A stretch of 64,000 nucleotides of DNA from Branchiostoma lanceolatum. Its lineage: Eukaryota > Chordata > Leptocardii > Amphioxiformes > Branchiostomatidae. A model generated the notes under the pieces. The model had not been told where the DNA came from. It searched no databases and saw only the letters and a program-made list of their open reading frames with translations. Position numbers and translations under genes: made by a program. How positions within the stretch are numbered: the stretch's first letter is position 1; every line of letters starts with the position of its first letter. This document shows, piece after piece, positions 48,785 through 61,900 of the stretch. The stretch lies in the NCBI RefSeq assembly GCF_035083965.1, contig NC_089729.1:16542964-16606963 (forward strand), written 5' to 3'.

Positions 48785-51700
48785 TCAAGCCAAAGCAATT
48801 TTGCACTCCCTCCACACGTTTTCAAACACCTCGGCAACTTCTGTGACCGAGAATGTGAATTTCACTGCATCAGGGGAAACCTGTTCTAGCATTGACGTGA
48901 TCCTTTCATCAAGCACGGCAAAGTTAGGATGTCTACGGCCATAAAGAGTTTGTGCGACTTTGTAGGCTTTGTACGCCGGGTCCCTCCCCGACCCTCTCAC
49001 ACATGCTGCCGTCTCACCCAACAACATAAACAGATTTGCAATTTTCTTGTGCTTCCTGCCATACTTTGGGAACAGTATATCAAACGCTGCATGTAGGAGC
49101 TCTATCGTCTCTTTGGTCTGTCGCAGAGCTAGATGCATTTTTGCCAGAGACTTGTAACACAGACCCAAGTGAGGATGATCCTCGCCAAAGTCTCTAAGTA
49201 GCAACGGTTTCATTTTCTCACATTCTTCGATAGCGTTTCTTATCAGTTCAACGTCTTTCGCGCAAGCGGCTGCCATTCTTTGTTCGTTTATGACGTTGAC
49301 AGGGTAGCGGTAACTGATGGGGGATATCATGCTACGTGCTCGTCGATAACACTCTAGGGCACTTTCATTCTGACCTGTCTCCTCATAGTACCGACCCAAG
49401 AAAGAATAGTACCTCATCTGCCTGTACTTCGTCATGCGACCGAAAGCCGGCGCTTTTTCGCAGAGCTCGAGTAACTGTCGAGCTTGGTCGAACTTGCCCT
49501 GGTCTAAACATGCTCTCGACTCACTCAGCGAGACCCCTAAGTACGACACACAATCTTCGTTACTCACTTGTCTCTGTTTGTTTACGTGGCTTAAGATTTT
49601 TTTCGCCAGTGAGAACGCCGTGCGAGCGTTTTGGAGGTTACCCTTCTTTCTTTCAAAGTCGCCGATGGCTCTATATACCTTAGCCAAGGCTACGTCATCT
49701 GGTGTCAGTACAGAGACGTCTAACTCGTACTTTGTGCAAGTTTGAGTCAAACGAAACGCCACCGACACCTGTCCCATACGACAGAAACAATACGCAATGT
49801 GAAGCGCTAGGTCAAAGTCAAGCAACTCCTCCTTATCCAAAGACTTAAGATAGTCATAGAAGGTCTTAACGTGTGGAAGGAGTTCCTTGCCTTTCTGCCA
49901 ACTGTCGTCATCTATGGTATCGTACACGTTACCTACACATTGAGCCATGTGCATAAGTGACACCTGTTTACCTCTAGATGACAGATGATCCCAAACATCC
50001 TTAACCTTTGCGGTCAAGTACACCCGATTTTTCTCAACCTTGACTAGGGGCTCTACAACCTCTATCAGTGTGTTGTACATCTCCCGGATCGATCCTTTAC
50101 TGCCCCTCCCCCATTTCCTAGCCTGGAATAACAGTTGTTCGATAAAACTACGGGGAAGCTCTACGTCCGGGGAACAACAGGCCAGGACTTCTACGACCTT
50201 ACACAAGGCAGGGCGGACCTGGAGCTGCGCCTGGAGATGGCGGAGAGCAGGCGGCAGAGGAGGACGTCTTGTACCCCTTCCGTCACTTTTGGGGCTGAAA
50301 AGTCCTGCTTCTGAAGTTCCTATAAGAGTTAAATAACAATTGGTACGACAGAAACATAACCGTGTACATCAAAGTACATATAACATCGAAAAAGCTTTCT
50401 AACAGCACCTTTATTTTCTTTTGATTCTTCTCACTTTCATCAACATATATGATCACATTGATGGTACATAGTTAGATACGGCGGAGCAAGTGTCAATCGG
50501 TTTTGTGCTACATTTCTTAGTAAACAATTTCAAAGCAGCGTTGAACTGACCTTCATCTACCCAATCACTACTGGGGAGCTTACAGATGCACATGGAGTTT
50601 TTTCTTCCAATCTGGACGTTTTGCAAGTTGCTGTTCAATATTGTGTACGTGATGTATGTCTTGTTGACCACGGTTGGACCGCCCGAGGCACTCTCCTCAG
50701 TTTCTGATGAAAAATAAATAGTTATGGTTGGTATTTCTTGGCAGGTATATTTGCTTTGTCTTATATTTTTCATATACTGTTTTTTTCATATATTCTTTTT
50801 TTACCGTCTTATACAATAAAACTTCTAGAATTTCGGAAACAAAACAGGAAAGCCTCAGAATTAGTAACATTGTGTAAAGTTAATGACCCATCAATGTCAA
50901 TCCTTAGAACTATAGATCCATCCAAGTGCTCACACACCTAGCGAAGACTCGAGCTCGTCTTCTGTGCTTGAGCCGCCACCCTTGGTGAAAAACGTTCAAA
51001 AAAATATGACATGAATAAAATGAAGCAGCTTAACCATACAATATCAATGATACCCCCACTGTCTACCGGAAACTGCAAATTTATTCATACAAATTGTGTA
51101 ATTCTGTGTAGTGCACAACCAACGAAACATTAAAGGTTTTGTTCTTTCAGTCATAACAAATTAATTATAATTGACGTGGAATTACGAAATAACTCTTGTA
51201 TCAGTCGCTCTTTGAGGTTGACTGCATGTATACATGTAACAGCTACATGTACAGACACAAGTTCAACGTTGACGCTCAGTATAATATGCACATACAGGTA
51301 TCCTGAAATATACTTATTCATGTCTAGAATTTTAGACTGTGTTAAAATGTACAAAAGCTAGATATCACAAGTTTTAAAAAAACTAAAAAAATGCGATACA
51401 GTAGCCGTCGAATAAAATGGAGGTTAGAAAGGTCACCACATATACCAGACATATACAAACAAGCATGGTAAGATGTAGTTCATTATTTTACCGGTGGGTG
51501 TCTCTTTTGACGCGTGTCCCTGGTATGATGACTTTGCTTCCGGCGTTTTTGGCGTGGGCTGTCTGACGAACTTGCCGTCGTGTCCTCGGTTGACCTGAGT
51601 CTTTTGAAAATAAATTTGTATGTAACGTCTGGATCTCTCCGAGTGACGTACAAGGTACACAGTTTGTGCTAACAATGTCACACAGGTTGATTACACGTAT

Positions 51701-51977
51701 ATACATGTACATGTACACTACAGATACAGATAAAGATACAGAGCAAAATTTGTGTGGCCTTGGAGGCACTTCACCCTACCTTTGAGGAGATTCTGAGAAT
51801 ATTCCTTACCTTCTTGGGTTCAACATTGTCTTCCCGTCTCTCCTGACGTGGTCCTAGGCGTATGTTGTTGTCGTCCGACCCGCCATTGTTTCCAGACCCT
51901 TCTTCCTCCCGCGTCTCAGCTCCAGTCCCAGACCGCCCGGCTTGTTTCCTACCGTCCTGACGCGGAACTCTGGACAT
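48785..51977 (-). CDS. RHIM-containing TPR protein (innate-immune signalling candidate)
   Basis: Well-supported in-phase exons on the minus strand: 50938-50980, 50551-50703 and 48785-50319 (512 codons in the last). The 50551 exon encodes NVQIGRKNSM (50591-50620), matching the RIP homotypic interaction motif, the amyloid-forming core that links RIPK1, RIPK3, ZBP1 and TRIF. The big exon begins with a possible winged-helix-like segment (VVEVLACCSPDVELPRSFIE) and continues as TPR helices, for example RYYSFLGRYYEETGQNESAL. The arrangement recalls the C-terminal part of NB-ARC/NACHT-TPR proteins, but no nucleotide-binding domain was found. Two upstream exons are likely: 51492-51594 (basic, Ser-rich) and 51810-51977 with ATG MSRVPRQDGRK. 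The first of these joins 50938 in phase, but 51810 to 51594 is out of phase by hand, so an exon may be missing. Confidence 0.82.
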
Positions 51978-52958
51978 CAGTTCACTGACGGTCCCGCGGA
52001 CTGTTTCCGAAGCTACTCACGATTCTTTTAACTACTGAAACAACGCTAAAAACGCCAGAACTGAGCTGTAGCGCAAACACAACCAACCCTTGCTGGCTGT
52101 TTGGATCTGGAATGACTGTAGTTTTGACTGCGTAGGCCCTGTTGTGAAACTTTGGGCAATCCCCCACCTCAAGTCAGATAAAAACATTTAACCAAGCAGC
52201 GCCTTACCAGCACACTTAGCGTCCTCTATATCGTGGCTATGCAGCAATAATCATCTGTGAAACCATCGATGACCTTTGGAATGGTAACAATTACCACAAT
52301 TTTGCTGAAAATGTAGCAATATAGACGCGACCCTGCCACCCGACACTATTATCCTATAATAGTCACGCGCTTTTTGAGTCAGTGGATAGGAATGTATGCA
52401 AGGGGGAATCCCCGATAGGTAAAGAACGGGCGATGCCAGTGGGTCTGTGGTACCCTATTTCGAGCGTTCATCGCTTCCATCTTCATCTAGGTAGCATTCT
52501 ATACATTTCATCTTACTTTCAGAAAGTCCTGGTTTCTTACGGCAATACCGAAAAACTATATGGCATGCCACCTGTTCCACCACAACCACCTGTAAGATCT
52601 GCATGTTTCATATGATCCGCAAGGCGGCGCTGCAATCAGTAACACAGGTCAGAGTTCACCAAGGCGCTCGATTCAAAAAGCCAAACTCGTCGCCAGGATT
52701 TTTGACATCTTCAACAACAACAACAACAACAACAACGGAATTTTCGACACGATCTGACTCTAATCCCCAAGAAACTTTATGTTTCTGTCTTAGGCATGCT
52801 GGAAAGGGTCTCTATTAAGATAGGTATGACCCAGAACTTGGCGAAAACTTGGAATGATGAGGGGAGGTGAACCGCCCCTCCCCCTTAAAATTTAAAAAAA
52901 AAGTCACAACTGAGGACCAGAAGAAGACAATCTTTGGTTCCGTCGCATCTGTAAGACA
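51978..52958. promoter_or_regulatory. Divergent spacer between the RHIM/TPR gene and CCDC57
   Basis: The putative start codons of the two genes point away from each other across 981 bp. It has a CAA microsatellite (52711-52737) and no TATA box that I could assign. A shared promoter region is plausible; untranslated first exons may lie here. Confidence 0.45.
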
Positions 52959-55900
52959 ATGGCACAACGAATAGAACCTCCTGAGGGATCCCTGCGTGAA
53001 CTAGCAGAGCAGAAGGAACGAGAATGGAGAGAAATCCAAGAACTTCGGGTCGAGACTTTAGATGCTGCTTACAAACAAAAGGACAAAGACCTGAACGAGG
53101 AAAAGGCCAAGTTTCAAAAGCTGAAGGAAGACTTTAAGTACAACTTAAGACTCCTCGAGGAGAGGGATAAGGAACTGGAGAGGTATGACGCCGTCTTCGC
53201 CGAGCTGAGGGCAAAGGAGAATGCCAAAAATGCGGAAGTGAGTTGAGCATGAAAGTTCACCTGTGTTGGTAAACAGTACATAATTGTTTGGGCTGTTAAA
53301 AAAAAAAACTGCAGAGCTAGGGAGTTGGAGGAGACCGGATTCCAAGCATCTGGCCTAGGAACTAGGGAGGGTTTGGAGTAATTTTGACCAGGAACTAGGG
53401 TCTGTTTCATTTTGGACCAGGAACTAGGGAGGGTTTGAGCAATTTCTGGATTGGAACTAGGGTAGGGACAAAACCAGATTCTGAAAAAATCTGTGTGATA
53501 TGTTCAAGTTTGCCATTGCTAACTGTTAGCAACTTGTAAATTTTTGCACTCTTGCATACGCCAATGATTGACTGAACCTGTTCCCAAGTTTTCAACATAC
53601 TGTCATACTGAGCTTTCTGACTTCTAACCCAAGTGTAGCCAAGCACAAACCCATTGTCGCCGTTTCTCCAATTCTAACACAGATAAGTGAGCTGAAGATC
53701 AAGCAGGATGAGCTGCGGACGGCTGTGAGTCGTGAGGAGGCGGCTCGAGCAGAGCTACAGAAACATTATCAGCACAGGCTCAGGGAACAGCAGCAGGACC
53801 TGGACAAGTTCAGGAGGTGAGGACTTTTTATGATTCCATACTAGTACATACATCATGAGTTAGGAGACATGATATTCTTACAATAGGCTTTTTTTCATCA
53901 TGCACAACAGTATTTTGTACATTATGGAGCATGGCAGTATATGAAGCAAAAAAATTGACTTTTACTTGTCCTGTTTACGTTTACTTGTCCTGGTTCGACT
54001 GTCACCATTGAGTCTTACCGTGCCAGGTTGGAGGCCTGCCTGCCTTAGCCTGGGACCTCCCCCCCCCCCTACTTTGCCCCTCGCAGGGTCATCTATTGCA
54101 GTTGAAGTTTAATGCAGAGTTAAATAAAGAAGTGAACGTGACAAACAGAAAAATGTAGGAGGAAAAATATGTATAAAAACAAAAGATACAGAAACTAAGA
54201 AAGTAGATAACAAAAGAAAGAAGCAGAATTGCTCGTTAGTAATGGAGTGCTACTTGACTTACAAGCACATTTCAGAATACATCGTACGTGTTAAACTACT
54301 CCGTAATGAAGTTGCCTTTTTGCACCAAATCTGTATTGCTTACGAGAAGGTTACAACGATCCCAAAAACGCAGTGCAGTAATTTATAACTTCCTGTTGTT
54401 GTTTAGTTTGAAGGAAGCGGAGGTGAAGAGAGAGCGAGAGGAGTTTGAGAAGTTTAAGCGCGACCTTGAGCGGAGCCTTCAGGAAGTGGAGGCCGACCTT
54501 GACGCACAGAAACGCGAACTCACCACGGGGTTCGACGAGGCGCTACGGAGACGCGAGCACGAGTTCCGGAAACAAGCTGATGAGATGAGCAACACGGTCC
54601 TGGCGCACGAACTCAAGGTCGATAATGTCCTTGTCAATCATGAAATAAACTAGAAGACAAATTTTCCATACTTGTGCAAATTCATTACCGTAAAACTTAA
54701 AACTTTTGTGGTGTTTTTATTTTCCCGTTTTTTGCTATGACTTGACTTATGACTTTATGACTTTATTATATGCATTTCCACTGTATTACTGCACTATTAT
54801 GTGTTGTTCCAACTGTGAATCTAAAACACATTGCAAAAGTCTCCTTTTTCCTTTTCTACCACAAAATGGACCCACCTCGAAAATAAAGGAATTTACAGTA
54901 TCTCTTGACTGTCTTCCATTTCTGGAATCCTCCCTAAATTTTGTAAGGAAAGTAAAGAAATCACAACTCTTCATGTTGAAAATTCAGGAAAAATTTAAAT
55001 TTTCAGCAGAATAACCCTTGTCATTCCATACTACTGGATCAGATAGTACACAGGTACAGAATAGCATTGTGCTTGTCAGCAGATGGAACAAAAGGGTTAA
55101 CTTGAAGGCCATTTTCTTGACAAAGTCATGCACTTGTAACCTCTGCCACTCCTATATTGCATGAAGGAGAAAGATCACCAATGATTCCATGTTTTGAAAC
55201 TCTCCACATATTCACACAGGTAAAACTGCTGTCCAAGGAGCTTGAGATGGTGCGATCAGCCAGTGAGAAGCAGAACACAGAGCTACAACACACAGACCAG
55301 AACATACAACAGCTACAGAAGGCCCTCAAGCAGAAAGAGTGGGAACTGCAGGATGTTACAAGCATCAAAAATGCCAGGTCAATACTTCATTTTGTAACTA
55401 CGAACAATGTCTTAAAGTTTGTATCGACACAGAACAATGTGTTGTAATTCACAAAAAAGTCAAGATTTAGCCGCTGAATTCAATTGAGGCGTGTACTCAA
55501 TTGTCTTTTTGCTGGAAAATTCTGAGGTATCTAAAATTATCTAAACCAATTTTGTCCTTGTGTCTACAGGATAGAAGAGCTTGAAAAACAGATGAAACAG
55601 ATGGAGGTGAAGATGCAAAGGCTACAGGAGGAGTTTCAGAGAAAGTGAGACGGACAGTTAACATGACATTAGAGTGTTTGCAGTTCTATTTGACTTTTAC
55701 ATTTCTGTTTTTTTTTAATACTACAAAATTTAAGAATGAATGTTGTTTTTATCTAGACATGCAGATGTGGACAGATATGCAAGGGAGAAGGAAACTGCTC
55801 TTACTGCTGCAAAGGAGGTCAGTATAGAAGCATCCTTGACTATCCTGTCTTAGAATATCAGTTGGCTACTAGTGGCGTGGGGTAAAAGACCCCAAAATAA

Positions 55901-58900
55901 GTCAACAACCTAGATATGAATAATGTCATGATGGTATCAATTTATGTAACTCTATCAATCTTTTTTCTTTTTTTCACAGGCCCATGCAGAAAGAGAGAGG
56001 GCCCTGGAAGAATCCTTGAGGGACCTCCAAACCCAACTGGAGACCAAAGATGTGGAGCTCAGGAGACAGGCATGGAATCTTCAAGATGTCATCAAGGACA
56101 AAGACATGGTCCTGGAAAAGTATGCCTTATCTTTTTAACCTATATATTGATTTGCCATGACTGAGATACATCTGTCCCTTTAAAACAGGATCATGTCCAA
56201 GTCTAAGGACTAGAAATGAGATTGAGCAGACCACACTTATTGAAAAAAAGCAGGGATCCTTCCCGGTGTGAGTGGTTCAAAACCTAGAGTTCTATGGCCG
56301 CGCATGGGGCCATTGTCATATTGAGGTCACCTGCACGCCAAATGGCAGTCGCTCCAGACCCTTGCGATTCAGCCCTGCCAAATGTGCGCTCCTCACAATT
56401 CAGCCCCTGGCTGGCAAGAGAGAGTAGTTGGCCTACCCAATAATAAAAAAAATATTTTTAAAATTACAAAAATTATGTTTGCCACTCAATTTTGATTAGT
56501 CTTGTCAGAGAATTGACTTAAGTACCTGTTTTTGTTTAAAATCTTATTGAAAATAGGGTAAAGTGTAGGACGCTTTCAAGCTTCATTTGAGTGTGAGCTC
56601 GACCAAAGTAAGTAAAGTAAGTTGAAATTTTCTAGATTCCAGCAGGAGATCTCTGACCTGAAGACCCGTGGCGAGGCCCAGGTGACAGAGTTGTCCAGGA
56701 ACTCTGTAGCACGGGACATGGAACTACAGGTCCTGCGGGAACAGACCACCAGTCTGAAGGAAGAACTGCTGACCAGGAAAGTGGATATAGACAGGTGACT
56801 TATCATTAACGCACTATTAACTAACTAACTAGATTTGCGACTTAGCAAGATCTCAATATACCTTAAAAATACAAGTAATTATCATGACAACCTAGCAGTC
56901 AACTTTTGAATAAATATTGAAAATGATGATTCTGTAATAAGATTAATAAATCACAAGTTGCTTAAGTGGCCCCTTCTCTCGGAAAGGAGGAAGGACACCC
57001 ATCTCACCACTTTATGCGAGCTAGTGTGCAAGCATATTAATATAAACACTGACAATAATGAAAGCTCATCTGTGTTGGTAGTAATCATAATACAATGCTA
57101 AACAGTGACAGTGGGCGTTATAAACTTCCTGGCACGTTTGACCAATTGCTGACGTCACGTATCCGCAATGACACGTGTCAATAAAGTCACGTGTCTGTAA
57201 CTCTCGCGAGTTTACGTTCGGCAGTGTTTGGTCATTATTGATCCTGAAGAAGGCGACAGTGGTCATCGAAAATTTGATCTGTGAATACCTTAGTGTTGGA
57301 ATAAACACTGACAGTTTACTTAAACCAGCCCAGGGTTGCACACGTTGAGTCGTTACGTGCTGGAGGCCTGCCCACCCTAGCCCGGGACCTCAACTCTCCC
57401 CTACTTTGCCCCTGATGGGGTTATTCAAAGGTATCACCGATGTAGATGAAATCTGATACAAAATTGACTGTTATTTGATATTGTAGATACAAGAAAGACT
57501 TGACGTTAGCCCTAGAGAGAGAGTCGTCGCTGGAGCGGGCTAAGGCCCAACTGGAGCTGGACTGGCAGAGAAGGGGGGAGGACATGGAGAGACTTCAGTA
57601 CCAGAAATCTGAGGAACTCATACACAACCTCACTCAGGCCAGGGATGAGGTAGACATTTCATCTGCAGTCACTTTCTTTGCATTGTTTTTGAAAATTACT
57701 TAGATCTTGCAAAATTATGGTGTGGAATAATCTGATTGACAGGAATTGACTTTTCTTTCCTTTCAGAATGTACAAAAACATGCAAATTTTAAAGAACTAG
57801 AACCACTTTAGCTTGCTGAATAGCTAGTCCTCCACTGGTAGTGACAGAAAAGACGCAGATGTTATGTACAGAATGTAAAGTTTCAATTTACGGTCAGGTG
57901 AGGGACAAAAGTCGGGATTCAAACTCACGCCTTATAGGGCGTATTCACGTGACGTCATCACCCTTGCCCTCCGTGGGCGGCCATTTTGGGGTCCATCCCT
58001 GCAGCGAAGTTTCTTGGTGTCCGACGGTCTCTAAATTTCCAAGGAATGCGAAGTTGTCTGATCGTTGTTTTATTATGCAAAGAGTCTCCAGCCTCACATG
58101 ACATACAAAAATCCAATTTCACCTACTGGAAATGACGTTTTGAAGGGAAATTGAATGGCGTAGAAAACATCTGCCATTTCTACAGAGAGTTCCATAGGGC
58201 TCCACTATCAAGTGGACCCCAAAATGGCCGACAGTGCTCGTTGCTAGGGGGAGGGTCACGTGACTGAATACGCCCTATAGGTTCAGAGACAGAGTTGCTC
58301 GCCTCTAGACCATACTATGCTGGAACTGTTGCTGCTATTTTCTCCAGGCTGTTGCAGCAGTGAGAGAGAAGGACCGTGAGTTAGAACAGAGGGAGGACCT
58401 GGTGAGGATCCTGACACAGGACAGGGACCGGGCACTGGCCACACTAAGGAGACACGGACTACAGGCGGACACACACATCCCGGTACGTCTCAACACATCT
58501 CCACTCTGATACGATAGCTTCCTACTCCAGTGTAACATTGGCAGGTGTATTTTCTATATATCCTTGCCATGTTTCAACTATAGCTCCTGCAGTATGAAAT
58601 CATTATTGTCAACATTGTTTTTTAGCTTTAATCTAATACCATGATAATTGAATTTTGTTAACTCTTGGTAACACAAAAAAGGTTAACAAACCCAACTAGT
58701 CAACTTTACAATGTTGGTGAAAAAGGAACATACACATCACTTTGTGGCTCTGATACAAAACCCTGTTCTGTAAAGATACACTCAAATGTTTTGGCAACAC
58801 ATGTCCCATAAATATCAGCATTTTTTAGTTAGATCTGCTGTTACAAATTCCAACTGAAAAGATTAAATGCAGATCTCCCTTTTTTTTCCATAGACCAAAG

Positions 58901-61900
58901 AAGACTCCCCTGAGCAGACAGACCCGGACCTGTCAGCCTCGGAACAAATCCAGCAGCTGCAGCAGCAGAACCAGAGTCTGAAGGCTGTCATTCATCAGAT
59001 GAGGCAACAGATGGAGCAACTGGGTGGGGAGATGGCAGCACCAACAGCCAATCAGATCCAAGGGGTTGTATCACATGATGAACATGGACCAATCACGGCA
59101 GGTATGTGTGATGTCATGATTGGCCAATCAGATCCAAGGGGTTATTTCACATGATAAACATCACTGCAGGTATGTATGATGTCATGATTGTCCAATCAGA
59201 TGGAGGGGGATATGTCACATGATAACCATGAACCAATCACTGCAGGTAAGTGTAATGTGATGATAACCCAATAAGATGCCAGTGGTTGTATCACATGATC
59301 AACATGGACCAACCACTGCAAGATGTTATGTAATTTGATATTTAGCCAATAAGATGCCGGGGTTTGTGATACATCATCCACATACACCAATCACTACAGG
59401 GATGTATGATGTTGATTAGCCAATAAGACGCAAAGGGTATCTTAGATATGGTAACTACAGTTCAACCCATTCTCACTGCCTTTCACATGTGTTTGTACTT
59501 TAGACTATGTAAAGTCCCTGGAAGCAGAAGTCCGAGTGCTGAAGGCTAAGAACAGACAGCTGGCTGGGCAGGTGGAGGATGCCTCTTCAGCTGCAAGACA
59601 GCTGGGAACAGCTGCACCAGGTGCTGGGGTCGAGAAGCCTGTGTCAGCTGACAATGCCTACCTCAGAGCACACATCAAGGAACTCAATGACACCATTGGT
59701 GAGGAGCTGTGTACTAAGGTGTATTTTTGGTAACACCAAAGGGGTGGAGCCTTTGTAGTAAAGTTTGTAGCCAGCACTATTGAATGATTCGGAATGTGCA
59801 TTCCCTTGAAGTTGAAAGGATTTTAATTGTTCAAGATTACTCAAAAGCTGATTTTATGCAATATGCGTCACAGATAGAGGTACTTATGATTGTGGCAATA
59901 AACTTGTATGTTTTGTAGATTTTTGTTGCTTATATTTTGTGCCTGACAGGTGGTTTGAGAGTGGATAAGGTGTCATCCCAGGCTCAGCTGAAGAAACAAC
60001 AGGCCCGGATCCCCCATCTGGAGGGCCAACTGGCACAGCTACAGCAAGAGGTGGGGAGAAAATAACTTTGAATCGTACAGTTTAACTAACTGCAAAAAGA
60101 CTCTTGCTATTACTGTAAATGCATTTAAGTTTACATGGTGTTTTTAAGTTCGCGGCAGCACTATAGTCACATACTGCTACAGTATTGGACAAAAATATTT
60201 GCGGTGGTTTTAAGTTTGCGGTGAAACGGTCGCCGCGAAAACAGCGAACAGAAAATCACCGCAAACATTTCTACATTTACAGTAATTGTTACAAAACTGT
60301 TTTTGGCTTCTGTGATCTGAAAGATGATGATTTTGTTTTTTGTCAGGCGAGACAGAAGCAAGTTGAGAATGACCAGCTGCAGTACGACCTGGCAGCGCAG
60401 TCCAAGCGAGCTGCAGCAGAGACGGCAGCACTCCGCAGCCGCGTGACCGACCTGGAGCTCCAGCTGGCAGAGACCAGGAAGGAAGCAGACGAGTACTACA
60501 GGGGAGGGCTGCAGAGGAACCTGGAGGCAACCGCACTGGGTAACCAGGTGGGTTAGTGGGGAGGGGACATGGAGGCCATGGCACTGGGTAACCAGGTGGG
60601 TTAGTGGGGAGGGGACATGGAGGCCATGGCACTGGGTAACCAGGTGGGTTAGTCACTTAGTGGGGAGGGGACATGGGACATGGAGGTTACTATACTGGGT
60701 AACCAGGTGGGTTAGTGGGGAGGGGACATGGAGGCCATGGCACTGGGTAACCAGGTGGGTTAGTCACTTAGTGGGGAGGGGACATGGGACATGGAGGTTA
60801 CTATACTGGGTAACCAGGTGGGTTAGTGGGGAGGGGACATGGAGGCCATGGCACTGGGTAACTAGGTGGGTTAGTGGGGAGGGGACATGGAGGCCATGGC
60901 ACTGGGTAACCAGGTGGGTTAGTGGGGAGGGGACAGGGAGGTCACTGTACTGGGTAACCAGGTGGGTAAGTGGGGAAGGGACAGGGAGGTCACTTTACTG
61001 GTTAACTAGGTGGGTTAGTGGGGAGGGGACAGGGAGGTCACTGTACTGGGTAACCAGGTGGGTTAGTGGGGAGGGGACAGGGAGGTCACTGTACTGGGTA
61101 ACCAGGTGGGTTAGTGGGGAGGGGACAGGGAGGTCACTGTACTGGGTAACCAGGTGGGTTAGTGGGGAGGGGACAGGGAGATCACTGTACTGGGTAACCA
61201 GGTGGGTAAGTGGGGAGGGGACATGGAGGCCATGGCACTGGGCAACCAGGTGGGTTAGTGGGGAGGGGACATGGAGGCCATGGCACTGGGTAACCAGGTG
61301 GGTTAGTGGGGAGGGGACAGGGAGGTCACTGTACTGGGTAACCAGGTGGGTTAGTGGGAGGGGACAGGGAGGCCACCGCACTGGGTAACCAGGTGGGTTA
61401 GTGGGGAGGGCACATGGGACATTGAGGTCACTGTACTGGGTAACCAGGTGGGTAAGTGGGAAGGGGACATGAAGAGTATTGTATCAGGTGGCTAACCAGA
61501 TGGGTTAGTGTAGATAGAGACATGGGACATACAGGTTGCTGTACTGGGTAACCAGGTGGGTTATTAGCAGAGTGAGGTTCATTGCAAGGTGCATAATATA
61601 ATGTTGCGGACATGAATTACAGATTTTATGTGTATTGGCCTGTTCACAGAGTCTTAGGACATACTGATTTCTGGAATTGTTGTTACAGATATCCTCACTA
61701 AAGATTGACCTGGCTTCAGGGAAAACTGCATCAATGGGCCCAGAACAGGTCAGTTATGTTTGCCAATAAACAAATTCCGTACACTTCAGCATATACTTGT
61801 GGTATGCATTAAGAATGATGTCTGTAAGTATGCAGCTCAATTTACAGCTGATACATTCGATTCATATTGTGTGCAAAAAGTTATAATTTGATTGTTATTC

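Noticed and set aside
60660-61388. 242-codon plus-strand frame and 128-codon minus-strand frame
   Set aside because: Both are translations of the 48-bp minisatellite, which is a multiple of three and so keeps any frame open.
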